64,000 nt of DNA, taken from positions 22,855,130 through 22,919,129 of the forward strand of contig NC_080722.1 of NCBI RefSeq assembly GCF_019097595.1. Reading direction: 5' to 3'. This document shows, in pieces, positions 12,701-24,740 of the stretch (position 1 is its first letter; the number at the start of each line of letters is the position of its first letter). Source of the stretch: Hemibagrus wyckioides (Eukaryota; Chordata; Actinopteri; Siluriformes; Bagridae). Below the pieces are notes generated by a model. That model was given only the letters and a program-made list of their open reading frames with translations, did not search any database and was not told the origin of the DNA. The translations under genes were made by a program, and so were the position numbers.

Positions 12701-13783
12701 GTCACACACACACACACAGGTTGATATCAGTAAACTGAGAAGCACATTTTATTACAGGTTTTTGGACTTGCAGAGAACATTGCTGGAGTTCAGTATGAGT
12801 TTGTTGTCATATGAACAGTACAATGACAATCACTTACTCTGTGATTCATTTTTAACTGTAGATGTAGCATAGCCTGAGAAACTGGATGTTATTCAAACCT
12901 TCCTTACGATGTTGTCTGATCATCCAGCTCACTGACTTTCACATACAGCCAATTGTGAGCTTTATTTATTGCTAAGGGGCAACTAATGGACATTTTGAAG
13001 CCCATTCATGTGTTTAATCAAGGCAGAATTTAAAACCCGTACACCTTTAGGTTTTTCATGCTCCTCTTGCTCCTCTTGTAGCTTCTATATATTCGATAAT
13101 AATGTCCATGGTGTGCTCAGCCATGTTTTGGTCTGGATTTCCTTTCCTAATAGAAAACAAAGACACAAATTTAAAATATGCAATAGTATTAATATCTAAT
13201 CACACAATCTAGTTAGCCTTCTCCTTGATCTCCAGCTGAACTCCTCTTTGTCTGTCCAGGTAACTACCATTAGAATTGCAAGTGAAATTCCAGTTTCAGC
13301 TCTGCATGCATGACACACAGTACAAGAGATTCGAACCTAGAGCTGCAGGACATACCGTTCCTCTGCTAAGAGATGCTGCTGCATTTTTTCAGGTTTATTA
13401 TATCATTTACTGCATGTAATTCAGATGTTTATTAATTTAGAATAAATCTGCATTAATCAACTTATTAAACTATAAAATAAATCAACTATTTAAGAAAAAC
13501 AACCATTAAGAGAGCACTAAGGAAAGAAAAAGGAGAAATATATTTTTCTTGGAGCAATCTAAATCTAATCAAATTAGACAATGCTTTATCACTTTACTTA
13601 GGAGCTTTAAACCACATATTTACATAATACTAATGCCGTCTGAGAGCATCCGGGATCTCCCAATTTGTGATGCTCTGCAGAGGTTTTGTGTGTTTTTTTT
13701 TTTTTTTTGTGGAAACTACTTGAAGACAGCTAACATGATGTCATAACATGATGATATATATATATATATATTTACAGATCAGC
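12701..13783. other. Gene-free DNA
   Basis: AT-rich sequence with a poly-T tract near 13690 and a (TA)n run at 13752-13771. No gene or clear element boundary apart from the hAT-like element that follows. Confidence 0.5.
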
Positions 13784-14783
13784 CAGGGGCATATCTAGAA
13801 TTTGAAAACATCAGGGGCTGAGCCCATCTCACTCCTCTCATCATTTCAGAGTATTGCTACTAAAAAAGGAGTTCATTAAATTCATTACATTTTCTCTCAC
13901 ACAGGTATGCCATGCAATATTATCTCTTACTGCTTATGTGTGAAGCTGTGCTGTGCAGATCCTTTATTATTACTATTATTTTACAATAATCTATATTATA
14001 CATGCACCTATTATTTCATTCCTGATTTATGCTGCCACTACTGTATGAATTATTCTTTGTTTATTTTTTTATTTCTTACAGCTTCTCTTCGCTTATCGTT
14101 CTCTCATCTCTCATTCTCTCAGCTATCTTACTGGTTGTATCTTGTCTACTTCATGCCCTTGATGACTTTTCTATACTATTTTTTTGGGGGTGGAATCATG
14201 AGAGAGTATCTCCGAGCCTTGAGCAAAACAGTCAATTATCATACTAGTATTTCTAGTGCTGAGAATTCCTTTATCAATAGACAGAACAGCTGAATGATGG
14301 AGTCTGTTCTGGTCCATTGTTCACCTAAGTCATGTCTGTATTTTATCTTAAATACTGCATTAGTTGAATAATAGAAAGTCATGAGGTTCAGACTGTAATG
14401 TCTTAGTGCTTTAACAGTTTAGATTTAATTTAGATCTATCTTTAGGATGATTTAATTTAAGGCTTTTGTAGGTCTTGGGTATGGAATAATATTCTAAAGA
14501 GTCCTATATGTCAGGGGTTTTCAGAATCACACAACATACATTTGTTAGCCGACTTTAATCAACTGTGTTAACATTAAATATTAGAAGTTAGACTTTTATC
14601 TGAATAATAAGATTGTTGTGTTTTCTGACATTTTTATTGCTGTCCCGTTTAAGGGCTGTAAGGTATTTAAGTCACGTGGTGTGAAAGCGGCGCCGCGCAG
14701 ACCGACAGGTGTAGGACATTAAAGTATCGCGAGAACAGTTCTAGAGCATAGTCGAGGGCACACTCTCGCGGTATTTTGGCGAG

Positions 14784-14845
<62 letters not shown>

Positions 14846-15019
14846 CGGAGATGTCAGTCAAAATCGTGTACAGTAAACGGCAACAGTGCTCTAATAAAAC
14901 GATCAACATTTCATTAATTCCTCTACACTACGGTGGAAAATTCGGGATAAAACATTCGGGGCTAGATTAAAAACATCCGGGGCTCGAGCCCCGAATGAAT
15001 AGCCCTAGCGACGCCCCTG
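13784..15019. mobile_element. hAT-like non-autonomous transposon with perfect 8-bp target duplication
   Basis: The element is 1236 bp, bounded by caggggc (13784) and gcccctg (ending 15019). It is flanked by identical 8-bp repeats agatcagc at 13776-13783 and 15020-15027. The terminal inverted repeats are imperfect over about 40 bases: both ends carry CAGGGGC..T..CTAG and then a GGGGCT.GAGCCC block. A subterminal palindrome cggggctcgagccccg sits near the right end. It contains a long (TG)n tract and no recognisable transposase. The 8-bp duplication and CAGGG-type ends point to the hAT superfamily. Confidence 0.85.
14786..14847. repeat. (TG)n-(CG)n microsatellite inside the hAT-like element
   Basis: About 50 bases of TG followed by about 10 bases of GC alternation, a Z-DNA-prone sequence. 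It lies within the 13784-15019 element. Confidence 0.95.
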
Positions 15020-15027
15020 AGATCAGC

Positions 15028-16122
15028 CATATCACTATGACCACCTGGCACCAAGATTTATATATTTATATATAATTATATATATTTATATTTTTACTTT
15101 TATATTTTTAAGGCATTCACAGCTCTCTCTCTCTCTCTCTCTCTCATGTGATTCAGGCAGCTTGCCAAATGTACTCTCTCTGGCCCAATGCAAATCCAGG
15201 CCATGTTTAAATCCATCCAGTTTTGGCAAAGCAACTAAAAGCTTATGAATCTCTCTTGTGATGGGTTGAGTATCAAAAGAATACCTCCGCCCAGGTATCA
15301 TAGCCATCCCATCCCACCTTCATACCACCAGAACCCCCCCTACACACACACACACATACACACACACGAAAGACCATCTGTTTGCTCAGAGTGAAAATAG
15401 GAACATTCATGTCACTCATGAAATAAATATAAACAGGACCAGAAATAACAAACTGCACCTTCCAGAATGGATTTTAAAGGTTTTTGAATATTTAGCCCCA
15501 TCTCTCAGTCTCACAGACTTACATTAGCAACAGTTGGAGCGACAGAAAACTTAAATCAGGTCAAAAATCTGTGCATATTAACTGAATATTAAACTCTAAG
15601 ATGAGCTTCTAGGTGGCCTGCTGATGATGTCAAAGTGGTCAGTGGGGTTTGTTGACCCAAGCTCGTGTGGGCTTTTCTAGGGGAGGAGGGATTTTTTTTT
15701 TCTACAGGAAATTTGGGCAGTCTTTGCATGGTTAGAAGCAGGGCTGACCAAGGTGCTTACATCGCCATATTTTTCTAAAGAAAACTTCAATCTGATATAA
15801 ATACACCACCTTAAATCTCTTTACGTGTAAATCGAGCTATTGTGACATTTTGCAACCGAAACAAAAGACAGACATTCTTCAGTTTGGGTGGAGTGAAATT
15901 GGGAAGGATCTGGCATCCCACTTGCATTTTCTGCAATGGGAATGTAGCAGTCGGTGAACAGAGAGCTGTACATATGTCTTCACCTGCATGCTATCCAGTG
16001 CATGTCATGCACTATTTGACCTAGATATGTATGAGCAACTAGAGGGTACTGAGACACTGACGGCTAAATTCTAGTGTGTGTGTGTGTAGGGTATTATTTA
16101 TTTATCCCTGTATAGATTGGGG
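15028..16122. other. Gene-free DNA
   Basis: Contains short (TC)n at 15123-15145 and (CA)n at 15342-15367. No gene recognised. Confidence 0.5.

Positions 16123-16216
<94 letters not shown>
16123..16216. repeat. (TA)n microsatellite, interrupted
   Basis: About 90 bases of TA broken by single tatgtatat units; strongly self-complementary. Confidence 0.95.
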
Positions 16217-16218
<2 letters not shown>

Positions 16219-17734
16219 TGTGTGTGCATGAATGTGTGTGCGGAGCTGGATAGAGAGATAAGTCTTTTAAACAACACTGCAACAGATAATCCTCAACCTT
16301 TGACAATTTCCTGCCTATAGCCTGTAAGAACTTTGTAGTGCAAACTACAGTAAGTCTTTAAGGGCCAGACTACCAAAAACTGTCATTTCAGACTTTCAGT
16401 TTCACTTCACCCTCCAGCTTTTTGCCCCTTCTTAGTGTTGCATGAGGTTCTTGCTCAGATAGAACCTTATCTAGAAGGTCACTATATAGGCTCATGATTA
16501 CAAAAGAAAAAAAGTCGAAGAGCAACCAGTGAGAGTGAGCTTAGCATAGCTTTTCTATCATTTAACTGACCTATTTATCAACTACTCCTCATCTGGCTTA
16601 AAACTGTGTCTCAAAAGTTGCTTAGCATTTGTCCAACCAGTTCAGCTGTACCTAAATTTTACCTTCAGATATAACATTCATAAACTTCAAAAATCTTATT
16701 TTTTAAAATTATTGTGTGAATCTCCCTCATCCTTTTCCACAAGTTTCCATTACAGCTTATAAAAAACGATTCCACCAGAATATTCCACATGTTCCAGAAG
16801 TCACATGATCAACAGGAAGTCGCATCATCCAAATGTCCTGAACCGCATGTGAAAAAACTCAAGTACAGTCAGTTCTTACATTTTTTTTCTTTATTTTCAG
16901 ATGATATCATGATACTGAGTGATGATATCACCTTTAAAAGTACAATCTTTAAAAGTTACCCAAATTATAGATTTCAAGAAAATGAATAATTTGAAAGTTA
17001 CATATTTAATAAATCATTATGATCTCTAAATACACTTCTATTCCTTTAGCATGGATTCTACAGTTTGTGTAATTTGTAATTATGAAAAACACTAAATACC
17101 CTTTTACATTCAGCTCTGTTACTCATTTGAGAAGAAAAGTAAGCCCAAAAAGTTTAAAAATGTGAAATCAGAGTTTGGGTGAATTATTTCATGATTAATA
17201 ATAATGTTTCCTGTGATTTGCAGGAACACTGTCTGAAACCTTAAGGAGAACTTGTGAATGTGTTGGTGTGGTTTGATGTGTAAAAGAAATTACCGATCAG
17301 AACACTATTTGTGATCTAGAGCAACGTCTCTGCAGTGTGTGATGTGGCTGCTGTCCACTAGGGGCTAGCTTCTGACCATCATGTCTCTTCATCTCTTTAC
17401 AGGACACTGTGTCTCAGGCAACAGAAAAAAACAGAAAAACGTTGAACCCGTGTTGTGAAGGCTGCTGTCTTTCTGAGGAAACCTGGAAATGATCAGTGTT
17501 TTTTTTAAGTGATGAGTTGAGTGCTTCCTGAAGACATGTAAAATGTTTAGGAAAGTAAAGTGTTGTTTGGATGGATCTGAACGCTGCAGCTTTTGTTTTG
17601 TTAGTGTGTACAGTGAACACGCTTATCAAACACTTGTCATTCTTCTCGCTCATTATGCTGGGATCCTGCTGACTCCATATAAATTTTTATACATTTCTAT
17701 AGATTTTGATGGATGATAATATTAAAGGATGTTT
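16217..17734. other. Gene-free DNA
   Basis: AT-rich with no long repeat. A ccactaggggct block at 17357 resembles part of a CTCF motif but does not match fully. Confidence 0.5.
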
Positions 17735-17965
17735 CAGGACACAGGGGGTCTGGTGACGTAGTGTTTACCATCACCATGTTTGAGGGTTTTATTTATTTAT
17801 TTATTTGGGGGGGGGTCTCCTTGTGCTTCAGGGGTTTTCTACAGTTACTCCTGTTTCCTTTGCCAGTCCAATGGTATCCATTATTACCAGCTTTGTCTAT
17901 AGTGTGTGTGTGTGTATGTGCGTGAGTGCCCTGCATTGGGTTGTCCAGGGAGTCCCCCACCTTGT
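17735..17965 (+). repeat. Dispersed fish repeat, family R, copy 6
   Basis: Degenerate copy: acacagggggtctggtgacgt, ttcaggggttttctacagttactcctgtttcc and gccctgcattgggttgtccaggg follow the family order. It ends at the adjoining (GATA)n tract. Confidence 0.5.
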
Positions 17966-17969
17966 GTGA

Positions 17970-18076
<107 letters not shown>

Positions 18077-19711
18077 TGAGTAAACATCTGCTCATAAAAT
18101 AAATCTATGGGACACATTTCATGATTAGTAAAATGCTGGTAAGTTAACATTCTCAGCACTTCTATTTTTCTATTCTACTCTCTCAGTTAAAACAAACAGA
18201 ACAAAACGCACCTTTAATAAAACAAAAACACAAAATCCTCTTAACACCATATCACTGATGACATACAATTTTACAATCTGCTCATATTTAGCATCATATC
18301 TCTCTGAACCATAGAAATCATAAGGGTTTGTATTAGAATAAGTGTGTTAATATAAACCTGAGATTTGACTCACAGCTGGCAGAAAATAATCAACACCTTC
18401 TGACAAATCAGAAGCCAGCATTCATGAGGTCTTTGGTGTAACCAGTTAACAGTGAAAACTGGTAGAATGGATTTTAATTTAATAAATAAATAAATTCATG
18501 GAATATAATACACACACACACAACCACCCTGTTTTCCACACAGTAGTAGTGATGTCAATGATGAGGTGATAGCTGAGGTCAGCAGGTCGTGCTTTGAAGT
18601 TCCTTCGAGGATTGTGGGTGATTATGAAGTTGTTACCAACGGGCTTGACAAGGCAGCAGATCCTGAATCATACATACCGCACACACACACACACACACAC
18701 GTTCTTCATGACAATGCACCAGTTATCATGCTCTATCACCAAAGTCAAGAGGCGACATATCAGCCGACATGAAGCAGTGCTCATCATATTCTCTTCTTCT
18801 CTGTATCTGTTACTCAAAACACTACAATGCCTGAGATCCTAACTATGACAACTAGCATCAGCTGATTAGCATGATCAGGTTTGCTTTCCACTTAATGATC
18901 AGTCTCTCCAGGATTTCCTTTGCAATCGTTAGAATAAAACATTTCCGAATACTCCGATATTTAAAGAAGTTTGCAATTTTTCTAAATCACTTTCTGTAGT
19001 TTTTCTGCAGATTGGGGCCAAGACGTGTGGAGTGCCATTATCACAGCTCACATTCAGCCAGTACAGCAATCATGGAAAATAATTACATCTGTGTCTTCAC
19101 TGGTAGAAGTTTAAAAGAAGAAGCCTGTGCTTGCAGGTTCACCAATTCAAGCTGTTATTTCAAAAAAATACTAGTTGTATCACAGAAAAAAATCAAGTAT
19201 GCAGCAATCAGAAGAAAACTGAATGATTGCTATGCCTATTACCATTTTTTAAATTTCTCTGCTCCACTGCTCCAATGAGACCAAGGAAATGACATAAGAC
19301 AGCAGTGATGATGATGTCCCTCAGTGTTTGAAAAAACAAAATAAAAAATGTAGCGTTCATTTCTGAAAGTAATTCTGCTTGTCAGATTGTCAGACGAGTG
19401 ATCAGGTTAAAGAGTCACACACTTTCTATTAAAGCCCACTGCATGTGAATCATTAAGTGATTAATATACAATGAGCAGTCTGTGTAGGCTACAGTACACA
19501 TTAGGATGCTGCTATCTGATCATCTGATTGCAAAAGCATACAGTCACTTAACACCACAATCCCAGGGGTACACTTTTTTATGCACAGACTCCAATGCCAT
19601 AAACAGTTTAGATGATTAACTCTTATCTTTTCTGGTCACTGCTGATGTTTTATCTCTGACATTTTGGCTCAAACAATGACACTTCAGATCTTAAGCCAAG
19701 CCGTACAAACA

Positions 19712-19752
<41 letters not shown>

Positions 19753-19790
19753 ATGTAAAACTTCGAGTGTGTCAAAACCATGACCATTGT

Positions 19791-19823
<33 letters not shown>

Positions 19824-19839
19824 ACATATGCGTGTAAGG
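18077..19839. other. Gene-free DNA with short microsatellites
   Basis: Holds (CA)n at 18680-18700, (TC)n at 19713-19744 and (TG)n at 19797-19823. No gene recognised. Confidence 0.5.
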
Positions 19840-20110
19840 CAGTTATGAAACAGACCTGGCAGCTGGCCCACTCAGGACATTTGACCTTGTGCAATTTTTT
19901 TTTCTCCTCCTTCACCCTTTTTTTCATGTTCACTCTTTTCCCTTAGCAGAGGCTAAAAGGCTCAAAAAGGGTGGAAAGCAAAATATTTTCTTAAGGCTCC
20001 TGGACGCCAGGTTGCATAAAAGGTTCCACAGGCGTTTGCATCAAACCTCAACCGTCAAAACCACAAATTCTGTTTTTGCAGCCATAAAACTGCCCCCACC
20101 ACAGAGGGGG
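19840..20110. promoter_or_regulatory. Candidate regulatory island C (NR5A-type and RUNX-type motifs)
   Basis: Repeat-free segment with TGACCTTG (reverse of CAAGGTCA, an NR5A/ERR site) at 19882-19889, accacaaa RUNX-like and several cataaaa CDX/HOX-like words, followed by a G-rich run. NR5A1 is an established activator of mammalian SOX9 in the gonad. The link here is inference. Confidence 0.28.
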
Positions 20111-20934
20111 TGGATAGGGGGTGGGGGTGGTGGGCCATTTCCATTCAGTTGATTTTTATAAATTTAAATGAAGTGAAAAAATCTGGTTTACTCCCCAAAG
20201 GAAAACATTGTGTTAAACATCATTTGTACCCAGTATGTGTTCAGGAGCAGTAGATGCAGTAGAGGCTTATCTACAAGCCATCATATTATAATTTAAGAAA
20301 TAAAGCTGCGTGGCAATCAGAATAGTGTGCGTTCATTTCAATATCACATAAAAATCAGAAAATCACTCATGAGGAATGTTTTAAGAAAACAAAACAAAAA
20401 AAAACGTGTGGTTGTGTACCAAAGGGTTTGACTTGCTGTGATCACTTCCTCTACAGAATGGAGGAGGGTTTGTTGGGGAGGACTTGTGGTGATTGAGCTT
20501 AAGGTGAAAGGTCATGGCAGGAGGTCAGGGTCACATGTTCCTGCTGGTCGTCTCTGTCTCCTGCTCAATAGACCAATCACAGAAGGCAGCTGGGGTTCTT
20601 GGACCAATAAGGAGATGACCTTTTTTATGGACATGAGCAGATGCACCTTTAATCTTTTCACATTTCCTCAGGGGAAAGCTTTAATCTTCTCTTTTATCTT
20701 TATACATGTCACTACTTTGCCATGTACTGTTTCTTACATCCAGTATACAGCACTGTAAAATAATCAGTTTCTTATGTTTTTTTCTTACAGGTGCATGTAT
20801 TGGTGAGATGAACAGTTTTGTTTTATTTTTTGTGAACTGCTGACAATATTTCTCCTAAATTCAAAATATAACTATTGTTATTTAGAGTGTATATTTAAAG
20901 GAAATGACAACACATCAAAATAACCTAAGATCAT
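20111..20934. other. Gene-free DNA
   Basis: Starts with a G-rich run (20106-20133), then AT-rich unique-looking sequence. No element boundaries seen. Confidence 0.45.
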
Positions 20935-21226
20935 GCAGTATTTGCAGAGCTTTAATAACCCAAATAAAATAAAATGCAAATAATCTGTAAACAAATTGTG
21001 TTAATGCTTTGGCTAAATAACATTAAGAAATCAGTATTTGGTGGAATAACCCCGATTTGCATGCGTTTTGGCTCCATGCTCTCCACCAGTTTTTCACATT
21101 GCTGTTGGGGAACTTTATAACACTCTTTTTGCAAAAAAGCAAACAGCTCAGCTTTGCTTGATGGTTTGTGGCCATCCATCTTCCTCTCATCCATTCCAGA
21201 GGTTTTCAATAGGGTTCAAATCTGGA
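20935..21226 (-). pseudogene. Tc1/mariner transposase C-terminal relic
   Basis: On the - strand the frame 20952-21209 encodes GHKPSSKAELFAFLQKECYK and QQCEKLVESM. These match the end of fish Tc1-like transposases, where the last domain is followed by a short basic tail. The catalytic DD34E core is missing and the tail is frameshifted. It is an inactive 3' fragment; I could not see terminal repeats on either side. Confidence 0.8.
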
Positions 21227-21839
21227 GCTGTATATATGTCTCTTTATATTTGATTTTCTACACAACTGATTATATGATTGTGTCTGAAAATGTTCAAACT
21301 TGGATCTTTTCACAGTTTAAACAATATTTATAGAAAGGATGGAAAAGATCTGAAACCATATTTGTATTCAGACGTGGATAAACAACAGAAGATGGATGGA
21401 TGGATGGATCAGTAGATCAATAGATCAATAGACAGATAGATGGATGGAAATGCAAAAGTGTTCAGCACTGCTTAACAGGTGTATCTTTGACTTCTGCTTA
21501 AAAGTGAATTTATTTTGAGTTTATTGTTCTGTTGTTCTGTTCTATTTTTCTGGGTTTTTTTTTTGTTTTTTGTTTTTTTTTTTTTTAAAAAAAACATAGA
21601 TAAATAAATGAAGAGCTCTTTTTACACTGAACAGCACTGAGTTAAGCTTTTCTGAAACCTTGCTATTGTGTGATACAGAGTGGATTAAAATCCACACACC
21701 CAGAGGACTTATTAGAAATACCTCACTCAATACCTCAGATGATCACCCTCCTTCTCTCCCTCCTTCTTTCTTTCCTTCTCTCCCTCCATCCATCCATCCA
21801 TCCATCCCTCCATCTGCAATAGTGGGCTCCACAGCTGTC
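21227..21839. other. Gene-free DNA with simple repeats
   Basis: Contains (GGAT/AGAT)n at about 21390-21446, an A/T-rich poly-T tract near 21555-21590 and (CCAT)n at about 21785-21810. Confidence 0.6.
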
Positions 21840-22330
21840 TAAGCCGAATGGGTTATCTCAGTTTGCATTCAGTGCATTTCTGTGTGTTCCGAAGCATTTA
21901 TCTTCTCATCACTTTAGGATTTTCACTTCCTAAAAGCCATTTCAGTCGGACCCAGCACTACTAAGGGTTAGGAGGACACTTGGGATTTGGAGCAGAGCAG
22001 TAAAATGGCTGTGGATGATCCATGCCTCTGATACATGTTCCTCATCTAAACGTCCAAACTGCGCAGTGTTTCATTAAAGCGTATCATAGTGCTGACTGAT
22101 GATACAGAAACGCCTTCTCTCTTTCATCAGTGGGATTTCCCAAAGACGCAATGAAACGTAGCAAAAAATGGCCAATGGTCTGAATCATGATGGTGCTCAC
22201 ACACTGACTGAACATCCATCGCTACTGGGAGAACCACGTGTGCATTTTTCCACATCAGAGCTGCAGAAATGTCCGTCAGTGAGTGTTATCATGCCTAAGA
22301 CTGAAACTCCAGTCAGCCTGCGATGACCAC
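21840..22330. promoter_or_regulatory. Candidate regulatory island D
   Basis: About 490 bases of repeat-free, mixed-composition DNA with words such as gggatttcccaaagacgcaa, ggccaatggtctgaatcatg and gaaccacgtgtgc (E-box CACGTG). It resembles a conserved non-coding element by texture. Function is not shown. Confidence 0.27.
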
Positions 22331-23039
22331 TACTCATCTCTTTTCCTTTTCCAGCACTCATATTTATCAACTCTTCACACTTCAGACCTTTTCCTTCTTT
22401 CTGTTCTGCAATTTTACACCCAACCTACAGACGTGCTACAGTGTATTTTTGAACATTGTTAAACGTTCCACAAGTTGCAATCAGAGCTAATAATTAACTC
22501 TGTTGAAAGTACGACCACTATTTTGCAGCTAAATCAGAATCTGCATTAGTCATGTCTCTTCGTAACCCTTCAAAATGCAATAAAGCTTCTCTTGACGGCG
22601 TTTTTCTTTCAACACACAGCTTCGCATGACCTCTGAAAGTGAACCAGGGGAGGTTACAGGCAGAGGTGAGTTTAGATGTGCAGGTGATGACATGAAGCAG
22701 GTCATAGACCCGGGATGTCTAATACTGTTGTATCTTTATTTGCATTACAGCTTCTGCATCATCAGAGCTCAACTAGAGGAGCTTTTCTTGTTTGTTTCAA
22801 ACCAATTCTGTTTCCATACAGAAGCACAGAGCCTCACTGAGCATGCTGTAGGTGGTGAGGAAAATATGAGACAACACAAGAAGAAAAGATATTTAAAGAG
22901 ATTTAAAGCAGACTTCTGCATGCAAGAAGCAAGAATCATGTGATTCTTCAAACCTTCAAATATTCTTGCAAACTATAATTTTTTACAAATGTTCTAACAT
23001 TAAAGCTGATTAAAAGGTTCTGCTGGTAATTTGTCTGAA
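22331..23039. other. Gene-free DNA
   Basis: Unique-looking sequence. Short open frames on both strands (about 22626-22943) show no protein similarity I recognise. Confidence 0.45.
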
Positions 23040-23290
23040 AGCCGGACCATTCCTCAGTGAGAATTCGGACTCATCGTTCATGAGATCAGATCAGTTAATA
23101 GAGTCAATTATGTGGGAAAAGCTTGGAGTCTCAGTAACTGCGGGTGATGCAGGCTGACGAATCTGAGGGCAGGTCTGTCAACTTCCTCTTTGATCAGAGG
23201 GCCGTGTCTTGGTCCAGGCGAGGTCAGGTGCCAAACAAACCCTTACTACTTCCTACAACCAAATGCTGACCACTTGGCTTTAAGTAGGCT
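23040..23290. promoter_or_regulatory. Candidate regulatory island E with TCF/LEF-type site
   Basis: Repeat-free segment with CTTTGATC (TCF/LEF core) at 23188-23195 and aggtcaggtgcc next to it. Wnt/beta-catenin opposes SOX9 in several tissues, which makes the site worth testing. Evidence is motif and texture only. Confidence 0.25.
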
Positions 23291-23370
23291 GTGAGAGATG
23301 CTGAAGCATTCATTTTCTGCTCACCATGGCTGTCCACATACACTCATTTCTCTCTGTCTCTCTTTTATAC

Positions 23371-23526
23371 ACACACACCTCTCTCTCTCTCTCTCTCTCT
23401 CTCTTGCTCTCTCTCTCTGATTGTGTGTCTCCTTTTCTCTTTCTCTCTGTCACACACACACACACACACTCTCTCTCTCTCTCTCTCTCTCTCTGACACA
23501 CACACACACACACACTTTCTCGCTCC

Positions 23527-23570
<44 letters not shown>

Positions 23571-23585
23571 ACTCTCTCTCTCTCA

Positions 23586-23618
<33 letters not shown>

Positions 23619-23632
23619 ACTCTCTCTCTGTT
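23371..23632. repeat. Compound (CT)n/(CA)n satellite-like tract
   Basis: About 260 bases of alternating CT and CA blocks. Long open frames on both strands across it are artefacts of the repeat. Confidence 0.95.
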
Positions 23633-23649
23633 GCATGCTGGGTGTGAGT

Positions 23650-24436
23650 GTGTGTGAGAGTGAGGTGCTTCGGCACGAGTGAGTGGAGAAAATAGTGTTT
23701 TTCTTTAATGGTTTTCCCTCTCCTTAGTCATTTTTTTATTATAAGAAATAGTTTGTGTGTGAGTGTGTGTGTGTGTGTGTGTGTGTAAAAGTTTTTTGTT
23801 GTGTCATGCGGTGTAGTAGACGCTGGTATATTACCGAGATAGAAGTAGCTGGAAAGGACTTCTATACTGTTGAGGAAATTAACTTATTTCTGGATAAAAC
23901 AAAAGGAAAGTCAGGTGTAGCGGTAAATGATATTTTGCGCTCTGGCAAAAGAGACATGGACGGTGTATAAAGCTGCACATGGAAATAAGATGCACAGGCC
24001 AAGGGACAGAAACGGACATATTACTTCTGCCCAAGTGGAGATGTGAATGTTCACGTGACCCTCTACACTGTTGGTGGATAAACAGTGCAGAAGTGACCTT
24101 CTACAGGACGTCCCAGTTCCCTGTCCCTGTTCAGGGCAGAGGGACTCTTCAGAGACGGAACTTAATGAGGTGACTGCTGCTATGGTGGAACTCTCTCCAC
24201 ACCTAAAAGGAATCTTCCTGCTGGAATCCAAAGGACCTTGTGGACTGTTCCTGAAAGTGATTTCTTTGGACTTTCATCTTCCTAAACTTTGCCAGTGTGC
24301 AGGTTTAATTTGTGTTTCAACAACCACAAAGAGCTGGAGACCTGTGACAGTGTTATGTTCCGTGTACAAAACCCTTCCAAGTGCATTGGTGTTTTCGCTG
24401 AATCGATACTGATTGATTTTAATGTCTGATTCCTCT

Positions 24437-24480
<44 letters not shown>

Positions 24481-24740
24481 TAATTTTTTCCCTCTTCTTT
24501 TTCTATTATTTCTTCTTTCCATTCTTCCTTCTCCTCTTTCCCCTCTTAATTTCTTCAAATATTTGTCTCATTTGTTTTGTTATGTTTATTTTATTATTAT
24601 TTTCTGATGTTGTCTTTCTTTTTAAGATTTATGTATCTATGTCTTCTCTTTGTTTTGGTTTTGTTTATACTATATTTGAACTTGCACTGATGTGTGCTTT
24701 TTAACTTTTGGTAATTAAAGAGATGTTTAAAAGTCAAGTC
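23650..24740 (+). mobile_element. Internally deleted LINE-like remnant (possible L1/Tx1 clade)
   Basis: At 23820-23970 the + strand encodes YTVEEINLFLDKTKGKSGVA followed by VNDIL. This resembles a conserved segment near the C-terminus of L1/Tx1-type ORF1 proteins in fish. No endonuclease or reverse transcriptase follows. A (TTTC)n tract lies at 24437-24480, and the block ends in a T-rich tail with ggtaattaaagagatg. The extent is approximate and the clade assignment is tentative. Confidence 0.45.

Noticed and set aside
13907..14293. 128-codon frame inside the hAT-like element
   Set aside because: Leu/Tyr/Phe-rich, low-complexity translation with no hAT dimerisation or DDE motifs.
17355..17369. 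CTCF-like ccactaggggct
   Set aside because: Lacks the GGC end of the motif; chance match likely.
23291..23657. 118-codon frame
   Set aside because: Ser-Leu and His-Thr runs from CT/CA repeats.
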